Of a stretch of 64,000 nucleotides of DNA, positions 26,172 through 36,875 are shown in pieces. Under the pieces are notes generated by a model. It had not been told where the DNA came from. It ran no database searches and saw only the letters and a list, made by a program, of their open reading frames with translations. Each line of letters starts with the position of its first letter. Position 1 is the stretch's first letter. This DNA comes from Anaerolineales bacterium (GTDB taxonomy: Bacteria; Chloroflexota; Anaerolineae; 4572-78; J111). The position numbers and the translations under genes are program-made. The stretch covers positions 1,054,001-1,118,000 of the forward strand of contig JABTUW010000001.1 of the NCBI GenBank assembly GCA_015075185.1, read 5' to 3'.

Positions 26172-27170
26172 GTGAAACGTCTTCTGCGTCGAAACGAAAC
26201 TCTGGTGGCCGTAACCCTGGTTATCCTCTGTCTGGTCATCGGTTTGAATAACCCAACCTTTTTTACCGTTGGTAATGTTTTTACCCTGCTGCGCAGCAGC
26301 ATTGTCACCGGTATCTTTGCCATGGGCGTGCTCATTGTGATCATTTCGGGTGGGATTGATGTTTCCTTCACCGCTATCGGCGTTTTTGCCCTCTATTCCA
26401 CCGTCAAGCTGATGCTCAGTTTTGCCCCGGATGCCTCAATTTGGGTGGCCTTTATCATTGCGGCGATCATTGGGCTTGGTCTGGGTTTGATCAATGCCTT
26501 TTTCATCGCCCAGTTCAAGCTGCCAACACTTATCGTTACCCTGGGAACGTTAAGTATGTTCCATGGTTTTTTACTTTTTGCCATTGGCAATCAGATTATC
26601 CGTGATGTTCCACCAGCTTTGACCGAATTCGCCCGGGCAGCGGTGATCCAGCTTCCCCAGGAGCGTGGGATGGCTAACCTGCACCCGGCTGTATTTCTCC
26701 TGATCGCTATTGTGATTATGGTGTGGTTGTTGCTCAGGTATACCATGCTGGGCCGTGGTATCTATGCTTTGGGCGGCGCACGCGAAGCCGCCGAACGGGC
26801 CGGCTTCAATGTGACCCAAATTCAATACTTTATCTACAGCTTTGTCGGCCTGGTGTCCGGCATCGCCGGGATGACATTTGGCGCACTGGCGCGTCAGGCC
26901 AATCCACAGGATATTGTGGGTATGGAGCTGAACGTTATCGCTGCGGTGGTTCTTGGCGGCGCTTATCTAACCGGCGGGCGGGGCACAGTCATCGGGACGC
27001 TCTTGGGAGTCATCCTGGTAGTGATTGCCAACAACAGTTTAATTCTCATCGGGGTGCCTACAGTCTGGCAGCGGGTGGTTATTGGTATCATCATCCTGGT
27101 AGGTACCGGCGTACCTGCGATCCAGGAACGTCGCGCCGGAAAGGCCACGGCTGGATTGGCAGAGGCGTAG
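26172..27170 (+). CDS. Sugar ABC transporter permease 1 (RbsC-like)
   Basis: A 332-residue membrane protein with about nine hydrophobic helices. It has the BPD_transp_2 features: [16 protein letters not shown] near the start and [24 protein letters not shown] near the end. The start is a GTG at 26172 ([12 protein letters not shown]) preceded by GAGG; an ATG at 26136 would overlap the ATPase gene by 32 bases and add 12 residues. With the next gene it forms a heterodimeric channel. Confidence 0.86.
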   Translation: MKRLLRRNETLVAVTLVILCLVIGLNNPTFFTVGNVFTLLRSSIVTGIFAMGVLIVIISGGIDVSFTAIGVFALYSTVKLMLSFAPDASIWVAFIIAAIIGLGLGLINAFFIAQFKLPTLIVTLGTLSMFHGFLLFAIGNQIIRDVPPALTEFARAAVIQLPQERGMANLHPAVFLLIAIVIMVWLLLRYTMLGRGIYALGGAREAAERAGFNVTQIQYFIYSFVGLVSGIAGMTFGALARQANPQDIVGMELNVIAAVVLGGAYLTGGRGTVIGTLLGVILVVIANNSLILIGVPTVWQRVVIGIIILVGTGVPAIQERRAGKATAGLAEA

Positions 27171-27172
27171 TT

Positions 27173-28231
27173 ATGAATCAAACAGTTTCGCGCAAACCAA
27201 CCTCCATAAGTCTGCCTTTTGATTTTTACACGCTCCGATTGTTTGTCATTGCCCTGGTCATCTTCGTCGCCTTTAGTTTGTTGCTGCCCGGCAAATTCTT
27301 CACGGTGCGCAATATGCAGTCAATGGCGGTTCAGTTGCCGGAATTTGGTATCCTGGCGTTTGCCATTTTGATTACCATGTTGACGGGGGGCATTGATCTT
27401 TCCATTGTCGGAGCGGCCAATCTCTCGGCCATCGTAGCGGCGATGATTCTAACAGGGCTGACCGGCAATGAAGGCGCTGGAGTGCCGCTCACGGCTGCGA
27501 TACTCCTGTCAATGTTAGGGGCATTGCTGGTGGGGTCAATCTGCGGTTTAATTAATGGGTTTCTGGTGTCGCGTATCGGTATCACCCCGATTCTGGCCAC
27601 ATTGGGTACAGGCGCTATTTACACCGGGCTTTCTTTCGTCATTACGGGAGGGCCTGCCATCACTACCACTCAATTGGCGTTCATCGGCAATGGCTCGATC
27701 CTGGGGCTGCCGATTCCCATCATCGTGTTTATTTTCGTCGTCATTACTTTTGCTATCCTGCTAAATCGAACTGTCTTTGGTTTCAATGTTTTTATGTTGG
27801 GGACGAATCCTACGGCGGCGCTTTTCTCCGGCATCAACAGCGATAGCGTCTTGCTGCGTACCTATTGGTTAGCCGGTTTGATCGCCGGCATGGCCGGCAT
27901 TATCTTTCTGGCCCGCACCAATTCAGCCAAACCAGACTTTGGAGCATCCTTCATTTTGCTAACGGTTCTGATTGCCATCCTGGGAGGCGTTCGGTATACC
28001 GGCGGTTTTGGTACAGTCTCCGGACTGGTATTGTCGGTGCTCAGTATTCAATTCCTTTCTACGGGATTGAACATGTTGATGCTGCAATGGTTCCCTTCCA
28101 GCGCCGCTATTTTCTTCCGCCAGTTTGCCTGGGGCGGGCTGCTCTTGATAGCGATGGTGCTCAATTACTACTCTGAAAAACGACGGGGCCGACAATCAAG
28201 TTCAACGCAATCGAACGAATCGTTATCATGA
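27173..28231 (+). CDS. Sugar ABC transporter permease 2 (RbsC-like)
   Basis: A 352-residue membrane protein, second half of the permease pair. Key stretches are [34 protein letters not shown] and [22 protein letters not shown]. It starts 2 bases after the first permease stop codon; the many residues encoded further upstream in the same frame only reflect the overlapping gene. Two different permeases in tandem are typical of the LsrCD- and rhamnose-type importers, in line with the binding protein. Confidence 0.87.
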   Translation: MNQTVSRKPTSISLPFDFYTLRLFVIALVIFVAFSLLLPGKFFTVRNMQSMAVQLPEFGILAFAILITMLTGGIDLSIVGAANLSAIVAAMILTGLTGNEGAGVPLTAAILLSMLGALLVGSICGLINGFLVSRIGITPILATLGTGAIYTGLSFVITGGPAITTTQLAFIGNGSILGLPIPIIVFIFVVITFAILLNRTVFGFNVFMLGTNPTAALFSGINSDSVLLRTYWLAGLIAGMAGIIFLARTNSAKPDFGASFILLTVLIAILGGVRYTGGFGTVSGLVLSVLSIQFLSTGLNMLMLQWFPSSAAIFFRQFAWGGLLLIAMVLNYYSEKRRGRQSSSTQSNESLS

Positions 28232-28265
28232 CAATTCATCTTACTCAATAAAGAGGAGTCTCTTG

Positions 28266-29156
28266 ATGAAAAAAATCGCATATCTGGGTTTAGGGATTAT
28301 GGGCCGGGGCATGGCTGGCAACCTGCTCAAGGCCGGTTACGAGGTGACGGTCTGGAACCGGACCCCGGAACGCTGCGCGCCGTTGGTAGCCCAGGGCGCC
28401 AAACAGGCCGGCACACCCGCTGATGCCGTGGCCGGAGCCGAAGTCGTTATGGTCTGCCTCAGCGACGATAACTCCGTGGAAGACCTGGTCTTTGGCAGCG
28501 GCAATTTGCTTGCGAACGTGCGCCAGGGCCAGATTGTGGTGGATATGACCACCTGCCACCCCGACACCACCCGCAAAGAGGCGGCGGCCTACGCCGAAAA
28601 AGGCGTCGAATTTCTCGACGCGCCGGTGTTTGGCAGCAAGAACGAGGCAGCCAACGGCGGCCTGTGGATCGTTGTCGGCGGGAAAAAAGAACTGTTTGAG
28701 CAGGTCAAGCCGATCCTGGAAGTGCTGAGTGAAACGACTCATTACATGGGCGGCACGGCCATGGGCACTTCGATGAAACTGGTCGGCAACCTGGTGGTTG
28801 CTTCCCAGTTGGAGGCGCTGGGCGAGGCCATGACCCTGGCCACCAAAGCCGGCCTCAACCCGGAGGATGTGCTGGGCGTGCTGCACGTGACCGATTTCAA
28901 ATCGCCCATCTTCGACGGCGTGGGCCAGGCCCTGATCAACCGCGACTTTAGCACGCACTTCGCCCTGAAATTGATGCTTAAAGACGCCCACCTGATCGCT
29001 CGTTTTGCCCAGGATTTGAACGTGCCGATCCCGGCCTCAGCCGCTACCCGTGAGGTTATCAAGGCGGCGGTCAACAAGGGCTGGGGCGAGTTGAACGCTT
29101 CGGCCTTTATTCAGCAATTGGAAGAACTGGCCGGGGTGCAGGTGAAGAAGCAGTAA
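28266..29156 (+). CDS. NAD(P)-dependent dehydrogenase, 3-hydroxyisobutyrate dehydrogenase family
   Basis: A 296-residue protein. The nucleotide-binding motif [14 protein letters not shown] is followed by VWNRTPER, which points to NADP preference through the arginines. [13 protein letters not shown] and [13 protein letters not shown] (catalytic Lys) are standard family motifs. Members act on 3-hydroxyisobutyrate, tartronate semialdehyde, glyoxylate/succinate semialdehyde or C4 hydroxy acids. Here it sits at the end of the transporter operon, so it probably oxidises or reduces an intermediate of the imported compound. GAGGAG precedes ATG 28266. Confidence 0.86.
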   Translation: MKKIAYLGLGIMGRGMAGNLLKAGYEVTVWNRTPERCAPLVAQGAKQAGTPADAVAGAEVVMVCLSDDNSVEDLVFGSGNLLANVRQGQIVVDMTTCHPDTTRKEAAAYAEKGVEFLDAPVFGSKNEAANGGLWIVVGGKKELFEQVKPILEVLSETTHYMGGTAMGTSMKLVGNLVVASQLEALGEAMTLATKAGLNPEDVLGVLHVTDFKSPIFDGVGQALINRDFSTHFALKLMLKDAHLIARFAQDLNVPIPASAATREVIKAAVNKGWGELNASAFIQQLEELAGVQVKKQ

Positions 29157-29196
29157 TATCTGCTCATCTCGTTAAAACTTCTCGAACTTTTATCAC

Positions 29197-29228
29197 AGCC
29201 CACAAAAATAAGCTTGTGGGCTGGTGTT
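29197..29228 (+). terminator. Hairpin after the transporter operon
   Basis: AGCCCACA (29197-29204) and TGTGGGCT (29215-29222) form the stem; the T-run after it is poor (GGTGTTTA). Confidence 0.45.
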
Positions 29229-29434
29229 TATATCCGCTATAAGGTGGAATTCTCGAAGGAATGTGGTATTATCGGGCATCCCGATCCTAAAGGATACCCT
29301 TGCGGTATAATAAAACATGCAGGAGTACTTCTACTTCAAAGTTAGCTGGCTGGCGAGAAGGTGTCGCAAGCAAAAAGGACTTTAGATAATTAACTGGACA
29401 AAAAACAGGCAACGAGTTACTGAGGAAGAATCAA

Positions 29435-30580
29435 ATGAATACTCCGAAACAACCTTCAGGATGTGTGATAATTCTTGTCATCTTACTTATTCTTGGTGGT
29501 ACTGTAAGCATCTTAGGATTTCTGCTCAACCCCTCAGTTGCTATGTTTTTATGGTTTCTGCTGGCGCTTTTATATTTTCTTGCTGCCTGGGGATTATGGC
29601 GACTAAAGAAATGGGCCGTCATCCTAACCATAGGAATATTATGTCTAGATTTACTTACAGGAATTATGCGGTATGGTATTTATAGCCTGCTTATTGAACT
29701 GCCAATTAGCGGTTATGTTCTCTACTGGCTTACAACCCATTTTGAAGATTTTAGTTCTAAACCGCTTAGCAAGAAATTGAGGTGGGGTATAACCATCATA
29801 GTAACCTTATTCAGCTTATTCCTCGTTATTTTTATAGTTAGTGCTTCATGGCCTTGTTATAGAACAGTAGTCGTAGGGACGCCACCAGACTGTTCAAACA
29901 TTGATTTGAGAGGGGTTGACCTAAGTGGTGTGAATTTGCGCGGAGCTAATTTCTATAGTGCCGATTTAAGAGATGCTAACTTTAGCGGAGCAGATTTGAC
30001 TGGAGCTGACTTTCGCGAAGCAGACTTGGAAAGAGTTAACTTTAGTAATGCAAATCTATGTAACGCCAAATTTGATTATCAAGCAGGACCCAAGGACAAG
30101 CGACGTTTCTTGGGGGAATGTACTGATCAAGTGCCTATGCCAATTACCTCATGCGATGAGGTGCCAAATTTGATGAAGAATGAGACAGTTCTATGTATGG
30201 ATACCCGTGATCCTAGTGGTAAAGGAAATTTATGGACTCTATCAGGAGATTATTTTGGTGTAAACACTATTGACAATTACGGCATAATACAATTTGAGTC
30301 TGGTAGGGATTTGTATCTAGCTTTTTCTCCCCCTGAAGGAAAGAAACTAACGATAGGTCTTTACGAAAATGCCACGTCAAAACCTTCCAAAAGTGATCCC
30401 GGTCTCAATTTTTATGGGTATGGTTGGGGTTGTGATGGTGAGAATGGAAAATTTAAGATTTTTGAAGTTGCGTATGACGCTTCAGGAAACATAGAACGAT
30501 TTGCAGCTAATTTTGAACGGTTTTGTGAAGGGCGCTCTACTCGGATGACCGGCTATATACAGTTCAACTCATCAGATTGA
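29435..30580 (+). CDS. Membrane protein with pentapeptide repeats
   Basis: A 381-residue protein. Four or five hydrophobic helices fill residues 1-145. A short pentapeptide-repeat block follows (about 155-215: NIDLRGVDLSGVNLRGANF and further A(D/N)LxxA units). A C-terminal beta-rich part (about 225-381) has several cysteines (SCDE, VLCMD, WGCD, RFCEG), probably an extracellular disulfide-linked domain. The function is unknown. The gene is clearly AT-richer than the operon on either side and lies with mazEF between the dehydrogenase and the FGGY kinase, so it was probably acquired. GAGGAAG precedes the ATG. Confidence 0.7.
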   Translation: MNTPKQPSGCVIILVILLILGGTVSILGFLLNPSVAMFLWFLLALLYFLAAWGLWRLKKWAVILTIGILCLDLLTGIMRYGIYSLLIELPISGYVLYWLTTHFEDFSSKPLSKKLRWGITIIVTLFSLFLVIFIVSASWPCYRTVVVGTPPDCSNIDLRGVDLSGVNLRGANFYSADLRDANFSGADLTGADFREADLERVNFSNANLCNAKFDYQAGPKDKRRFLGECTDQVPMPITSCDEVPNLMKNETVLCMDTRDPSGKGNLWTLSGDYFGVNTIDNYGIIQFESGRDLYLAFSPPEGKKLTIGLYENATSKPSKSDPGLNFYGYGWGCDGENGKFKIFEVAYDASGNIERFAANFERFCEGRSTRMTGYIQFNSSD

Positions 30581-30771
30581 TTGTCAGGAGCCCTTCCTGT
30601 ATTGTGCCCGCTAACAATTCGTTGTACCCGACCTGCTACCCTTCCGATTTTCAACCGTATCTTGCTGGCAAAGTTGGTGTAGAATGAGGCTATCCTTGCC
30701 CACCCGCAGGCGGGTAAACTCATGGCCGTTAGCTGCTCGCTTTGTTCATTTTTTATTCTTCGTATTCACAG

Positions 30772-30826
30772 TTGTCAACAAGTTTGTCTAATGATATAAT
30801 CATCGTATCTTTTTTGTAGATACGAT
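30772..30826 (+). promoter_or_regulatory. mazEF promoter with palindromic operator
   Basis: -35 TTGTCA (30772-30777), 17-base spacer, -10 TATAAT (30795-30800). Just downstream, ATCGTATCT (30802-30810) and AGATACGAT (30818-30826) form a perfect inverted repeat over the expected transcription start, a likely site for MazE/MazEF autorepression. Confidence 0.8.
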
Positions 30827-30847
30827 ACTGACTATGGAGAGCAGAAT

Positions 30848-31093
30848 ATGATGCAAGCACGAGTGCAAAGATGGGGCAATAGTCTGGCTGTTCGTATTCC
30901 TAAACCCTTTGCCCTGGAAATTGGGCTGGAACAAAATACCCTCGTTACCGTTTCTATTTCGGAAGGTAAATTATTACTTGAGCCAATAATTGAACCCAAA
31001 TATACGCTCGAACAAATGTTAGCCGAAGTGACTGAGGATAATCTGCACCACGAGGTTGAGACAGATGAAGCTGTAGGTAACGAGGTGTGGTGA
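30848..31093 (+). CDS. mazE: MazE-type antitoxin (AbrB/SpoVT fold)
   Basis: An 81-residue protein. The N-terminal half is a swapped-hairpin DNA-binding domain with RWGNSLAVRIPKPFALEIGL, the MazE signature. The acidic C-terminal tail should wrap around and block MazF. It starts at one of two tandem ATGs (30848 or 30851) after GGAGAG. The stop codon lies 4 bases before mazF. Confidence 0.9.
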   Translation: MMQARVQRWGNSLAVRIPKPFALEIGLEQNTLVTVSISEGKLLLEPIIEPKYTLEQMLAEVTEDNLHHEVETDEAVGNEVW

Positions 31094-31097
31094 AAAG

Positions 31098-31430
31098 ATG
31101 GCTTATGTCCCTGAACGAGGTGATGCGGTGTGGCTAAGTTTTACACCCCAAGCCGGTCACGAACAAGCTGGACGACGCCCCGCGATTGTATTATCCCCAA
31201 AATCTTATAATCAGAAGGTGGGTTTGGCGATTTTTTGTCCGATTACGAACCAGATCAAGGGCTATCCGTTTGAGGTGATGTTACCAAAAGAGGTCGGCGT
31301 GACGGGCGTAATTTTATCAGATCAGGTGAAGAGTTTAGATTGGCGGGTCAGAAAAGCAGAATTTATCGGTTCATTGCCAGAGGAAGTGATAAACGAAGTC
31401 TTGGCAAAACTGAGTATCCTGTTGGAATAA
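31098..31430 (+). CDS. mazF: MazF-type endoribonuclease toxin
   Basis: A 110-residue protein of the MazF/PemK family: RGDAVWLSFTPQAGHEQAGRRPAIVLSP, then FCPITNQIKGYPFEV and GVILSDQVKSLDW. The conserved Arg in GRRPA and Thr/Ser in the later motif are present, so the mRNA-cutting site looks intact. Usually neutralised by the MazE gene just upstream. Confidence 0.92.
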   Translation: MAYVPERGDAVWLSFTPQAGHEQAGRRPAIVLSPKSYNQKVGLAIFCPITNQIKGYPFEVMLPKEVGVTGVILSDQVKSLDWRVRKAEFIGSLPEEVINEVLAKLSILLE

Positions 31431-31533
31431 GAGAGATGAGTCATCACGAGCCAGCAGCACCCCACCCGCAATGAAACCCTCTTTCTGACGACTGGTTACT
31501 GACGACTGACTACTATTTTCAGAGGTGATTTGT

Positions 31534-33087
<1,554 letters not shown>

Positions 33088-33120
33088 CCTTTAACCCTTT
33101 TTCAAGAGTTGATACACCAA

Positions 33121-33147
33121 AAGAGCTACGCCCTGTAGCTCTTTTTT
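33121..33147 (+). terminator. Terminator of the FGGY kinase gene
   Basis: AAGAGCTAC (33121-33129) and GTAGCTCTT (33135-33143) with a T-run. Confidence 0.87.
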
Positions 33148-33240
33148 ATTTCCCAAAATCATCCAGATGGGTATAGCCGATCAGGATTAAGCGGTGTTAA
33201 GCTTGGAGGGCGTTGATCAATCAAGAGAAGGAGCCTTAAT

Positions 33241-33537
33241 ATGACCGAGAAAGAACTCTACCAGGCCAACGTTGAAGCACAACTCAAAGATTGGCTCGCC
33301 GAAATTGGAAAATTAAAAGATAAGTTTAGCCAGGCTGGAGCTAAAGGCCGCAGTGATGACCGGCAGCTCCAGGCCCTGTCCCGGAACCTGGAAGAGATCG
33401 AGAGAAAGCTGGCCCAAGTAGTTCAGGCCGATGAAAAACACTGGGAGGCGCTCAAGGCTGAGTTAGATGAGGCGCTTGTCTCGTGGCGGCACAATTATGA
33501 ACAGGCCCATACGCAGATATTAAAAACCGACGAGTAA
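33241..33537 (+). CDS. Small coiled-coil protein
   Basis: A 98-residue, highly charged and almost wholly helical protein: LKDWLAEIGKLKDKF, LSRNLEEIERKLAQVV, WEALKAELDEALVSWRHNY, with heptad spacing. Such short proteins are common and uncharacterised. No signal peptide. AAGGAG lies about 10 bases before the ATG. It is convergent with the peptidase gene. Confidence 0.7.
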   Translation: MTEKELYQANVEAQLKDWLAEIGKLKDKFSQAGAKGRSDDRQLQALSRNLEEIERKLAQVVQADEKHWEALKAELDEALVSWRHNYEQAHTQILKTDE

Positions 33538-33552
33538 AGCCGAGGTATAACA

Positions 33553-34683
33553 TTAGTCCAACTGCACCAGCAATTCCGCTACTAAGGCGGCCCGCAATGG
33601 TAAAGCATCCAAAACAACATGCTCAGACAGGGCGTGAGCGCCATAACCTAACGCGCCCAGCCCGTCGAGGGTTGGCACCCCTAGCGAAGAAGTAAAATTG
33701 CCGTCGCTGCCGCCGCCAGAGCCAATTTTGTCCACCTCAAACCCCAATCCTTGGGCAATAACGCGCGCCTTTTCGAAGAGGTCCAGCCCGGCCGGTGTCT
33801 CCTCAAACGGCCAGCGGTTGATACCGCCAACTACTCGCACCTGGCAGCCGGGTAGCTGCGGCGGCAGGTTCAAGATTTTTTGGGTCAGCGCCTCGCCGTC
33901 AGCCCGTGTCATCACCCGCAAATCAATTTCGGCGCGAGCATAGGGAGCGATCACGTTAGATCGTTCACCGCCGGAAATCACACCGACATTGACCGTGATA
34001 CCATGTGTCAGGTCAGTCATCGCGTGCAAGATTTGAATTTGGCGGGCCAACTCCTCGACGGCACTGACGCCCTTCTCTGGATCAACACCGGCATGCGCTG
34101 CCACCCCCGTAATTTCCAGTTCAAAACGGCCTACCCCTTTGCGCCAGGTGGTCAGCGGCCCGTTGCGGGAACCTTCCAGAACCAGGCAGTAGCTGCTCCG
34201 GCGAGCCTCTGCCTCGATCAGTTCGCGCGAGGTCGGGCTGCCAATCTCCTCGTCGCTGGTGAGCAGGTAGACCAGTTTATGCGGCGGCTGCAAGCCCAGC
34301 TTATGAATGGCCTGTAAAGCAAACAAGCCATTAAGCGTACCAGCCTTCATATCGTAGACGCCCGGGCCTTTACCGTGTCCATTTTCAATGGAGAAAGGGC
34401 GCTTTTTAGCCTCACCCAGGGGCCAGACAGTATCGAAGTGGCAGAGAACCAGAATTTGCCGCTCACCTGCACCATAAGTGATGGTGTAGTGGTCGCCCAT
34501 TTCCGGCTGCGGATAAATCGCCGCCAAGGTTCCACCTGCTTCCACAAAAGCCTCGGCCATCATCTGGCCCATGGTATCTACGGCTACTTTGTCATAAGTC
34601 GGCGAGTCCTGATTGACCCACTGGGCTAACTGCTCCACCATGGCTGCCTGTTGGCTGATTAGATAGTCTAAAATTCTACTCAT
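33553..34683 (-). CDS. M20-family metallopeptidase (carboxypeptidase G2/ArgE-like)
   Basis: A 376-residue protein. The metal ligands stand out: HFDTVWPLG (His), GVYDMKAG (bridging Asp), TSDEEIGS (general base Glu and metal Glu), and GGGSDGNFTSSLG. Between them is the dimerisation domain (about 175-290). It likely removes a C-terminal residue such as glutamate from a peptide or N-acyl amino acid. The start codon overlaps the stop of the upstream acetyltransferase (ATGA), so the two are translated together. Confidence 0.88.
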   Translation of the reverse strand: MSRILDYLISQQAAMVEQLAQWVNQDSPTYDKVAVDTMGQMMAEAFVEAGGTLAAIYPQPEMGDHYTITYGAGERQILVLCHFDTVWPLGEAKKRPFSIENGHGKGPGVYDMKAGTLNGLFALQAIHKLGLQPPHKLVYLLTSDEEIGSPTSRELIEAEARRSSYCLVLEGSRNGPLTTWRKGVGRFELEITGVAAHAGVDPEKGVSAVEELARQIQILHAMTDLTHGITVNVGVISGGERSNVIAPYARAEIDLRVMTRADGEALTQKILNLPPQLPGCQVRVVGGINRWPFEETPAGLDLFEKARVIAQGLGFEVDKIGSGGGSDGNFTSSLGVPTLDGLGALGYGAHALSEHVVLDALPLRAALVAELLVQLD

Positions 34684-35246
34684 ACTTCGAGGTCTTTAGC
34701 CGAAATGGGGCGGGTATACTCAGCCATAATAACAATTTGCGTGCCCAGAAACTGGCCATGGTTCTGATGAAAAACGAACCCATGGCCTTCGTAAAACTTA
34801 CGGGCCGGGGTATTGCTGGCCTGAACAGAGACAAAGCACTGCTGCATATGGGCTTCGGCCAGCGCTGCGAAGCCAGTTTTGAGAATAGCCGTGCCAATAC
34901 CCTCGTGCTGGTACTCCGGCAGCACATAAAGTCGGACTAATTCAGCCCGGCGCTGCGTGGGGTGGTAGCGCTGCAAAAAATGGCCAAAACCAACCACCTC
35001 CTGTTTCAATTCTGCCACATAAAACCAATGGCCCGGCGCATCCACAGCGTCGGCCAGATTTTCGGGCCGATAGGATCGCTCCAAAAATTCGCGCCGATTT
35101 TCGGGGGCAATCGTTTGATTGTAGGTGGCGTCCCAGGTTATTCGGGCGACGTGGGCCACCTGGGGCAGGTCAGCGAGGGTTACAAGCCTGATAGTTAAGC
35201 CCTCGGGCGGGCTTAACAAAAACAGGGGGTTCAGATTGTCTTCCAT
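34680..35246 (-). CDS. GNAT-family N-acetyltransferase
   Basis: A 188-residue protein. The acetyl-CoA loop reads PEYQHEGIGTAILKTG (Q/R-x-x-G-x-G/A type), preceded by AELVRLYVL and followed by VSVQASNTPARKFYEGHGF, the standard GNAT C-terminal strand-helix. The substrate is unknown. First gene of a two-gene unit with the M20 peptidase; a combined role in handling N-acylated amino acids is possible but not shown. Confidence 0.86.
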   Translation of the reverse strand: MEDNLNPLFLLSPPEGLTIRLVTLADLPQVAHVARITWDATYNQTIAPENRREFLERSYRPENLADAVDAPGHWFYVAELKQEVVGFGHFLQRYHPTQRRAELVRLYVLPEYQHEGIGTAILKTGFAALAEAHMQQCFVSVQASNTPARKFYEGHGFVFHQNHGQFLGTQIVIMAEYTRPISAKDLEV

Positions 35247-35359
35247 CGTGAAAAGTCCTTCGGCTAAACTCTAATAATAACACACCTTGGGCTATTAGAG
35301 AATTTCCGAAGGAATTTCTAGCGGAGAGATTGGACAATAAGGGAGGATCAGCTCATTTC

Positions 35360-35400
35360 AACCTCGTTCCCAAACTGACGCGAAGCGTGGGAACGAGGTT
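35360..35400. repeat. Palindromic element AACCTCGTTCCCA / TGGGAACGAGGTT
   Basis: Perfect 13-bp arms (35360-35372 and 35388-35400) around a 15-base loop, in the gap between two minus-strand genes. Confidence 0.8.
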
Positions 35401-35425
35401 AGGGCCAACTCCTCAGCCGGACAAA

Positions 35426-36313
35426 TTATTCGTCACGCACGCCGGTTTCCCACGAAGAAAAATCGGAAGTGGTGGGCAAAGTGATACGCTCCAGCTTGTA
35501 AAGATTGGGCATTTGCGGTTCGGAACTGCGGGCAAAACCGGTTACAACATAGCCGTTTTTGAAGTAGGTTTCAAAGATATCGCGGGTTGACTCGCGCCAG
35601 CCGCGGGCAATACCCAAATCCACTTTCTTAATTGAGTTCAGATCAGGCGGAATTTGGACCAGCAGCACATCGTCATCCATTTCCAAATCTTGAGCCATAG
35701 GCCGGGGCAAATTACCTTCCCAGGAGGCAAAGTTGACAAAGCGGTACTTCTCTTCTTTGAGCCAATCTTCAGCCCGCGGGCGCGGCTTGGTGCTGCGAAT
35801 ACGCTCACGCACCCGGTCGCTCATTAATTCCCACTCCAGCAAAAAGCGATCGGTGGAAAGACCTACTTGCAGAGGATTATTGACTGCCCCATAGATGTCG
35901 CGAGCATAATGGCGGACAATCCCGCCCAGTTTTTCAATATTGAGGGTAGCGTTCTTGCCCAGCAGCGGGTCGTAAGTCCAGACGATTAAGTCAATCCCCT
36001 GCCGGAGCATCTGGTCGCGCTGAGCCAGCTTGAGCTTCATGCCAATGCCCATCCCCTGGTACTGGGGCAAAACGCCCATCCGCTGGGAGAAATGGTACAG
36101 CTTGGAGCCTGACATCCCCAGGTAACCATATACAAAGCCGACCAATTCACCGCCCACATAAGCGCCCAGCAGCACCCCCCCATTATGGGCTACGGAGATG
36201 AGCTGGGTATAGGGGAAAACCATCAAATCCGTGAAGCCCCAAGTAGCCCGTTGAATTTCATGGCATTTGCGCAAATCGGTTAATGTATTGATGGAGCGGA
36301 TTTTTACGTCCAT
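35426..36313 (-). CDS. Large GNAT-superfamily protein (COG3375-like)
   Basis: A 295-residue protein. The N-terminal ~160 residues are a GNAT fold: EIQRATWGFTDLMVFPY, then LLGAYVGGELVGFVYGYLG and GVLPQYQGMGIGMKLKLAQRDQ with the CoA loop. IVWTYDPLLGKNATLNIEKLGG is characteristic of the COG3375 group. The C-terminal ~130 residues are a less conserved extension. Function unknown; distinct from the shorter acetyltransferase next to it. Confidence 0.83.
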   Translation of the reverse strand: MDVKIRSINTLTDLRKCHEIQRATWGFTDLMVFPYTQLISVAHNGGVLLGAYVGGELVGFVYGYLGMSGSKLYHFSQRMGVLPQYQGMGIGMKLKLAQRDQMLRQGIDLIVWTYDPLLGKNATLNIEKLGGIVRHYARDIYGAVNNPLQVGLSTDRFLLEWELMSDRVRERIRSTKPRPRAEDWLKEEKYRFVNFASWEGNLPRPMAQDLEMDDDVLLVQIPPDLNSIKKVDLGIARGWRESTRDIFETYFKNGYVVTGFARSSEPQMPNLYKLERITLPTTSDFSSWETGVRDE

Positions 36314-36622
36314 CTCAATCCTGACTGATTACAATAAATTCGAATTATTGGGATAAATTTAACAGTAGTATATCATTCTTAAATGGAGGCTGCAAGACTA
36401 AAAATGAGTAATTAGGCCCAATTGCATTACTGACGGAAACGGAACCTCTTATTTGTGTTGATAATTGGATTAGAGCCAAATTTCGTAGTAAAATGAAGTG
36501 GCAGATAGGAAAATAGGAGCAGGACTTATTGCATATTGAATTTCTCGGTTGAGTGGGGGTAAAATTCGAAGGAAATTCACTCCTTTTCCAGTGTCGCAAA
36601 TTTTTCGTCGCGAGAAAATTCA
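36314..36622. other. AT-rich gap with nothing recognised
   Basis: About 300 bases between divergent genes. I see no stable hairpin, repeat or paired promoter boxes that I would defend. Confidence 0.4.
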
Positions 36623-36808
36623 ATGTTAGGAAAAACAGTTCGTCTCTTTGTTAAAGCCCTGATTATTGGGGTGTTAATCAATCTGGGTTTGCAGTACGTT
36701 TCGGTTACTCCCTTGCCCTATTCTGAAAATACTGCACTGCACCGACAGGCGCCTGATCAAGTTCCCCTCAACGCTAAATTTCAGACTGCTAACCAGACCG
36801 AGGAATAA
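36623..36808 (+). CDS. Possible small membrane peptide
   Basis: 61 residues: a positively charged start, one hydrophobic helix (ALIIGVLINLGLQYV), and a polar tail. No good ribosome site precedes the ATG. Coding status is uncertain. Confidence 0.3.
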   Translation: MLGKTVRLFVKALIIGVLINLGLQYVSVTPLPYSENTALHRQAPDQVPLNAKFQTANQTEE

Positions 36809-36875
36809 AAAAGGGACGCGCTTCCACCGCCGACTGCCGGGAGAGTCGCAGGATGGGGAGCGCATCGCCTCTGGG

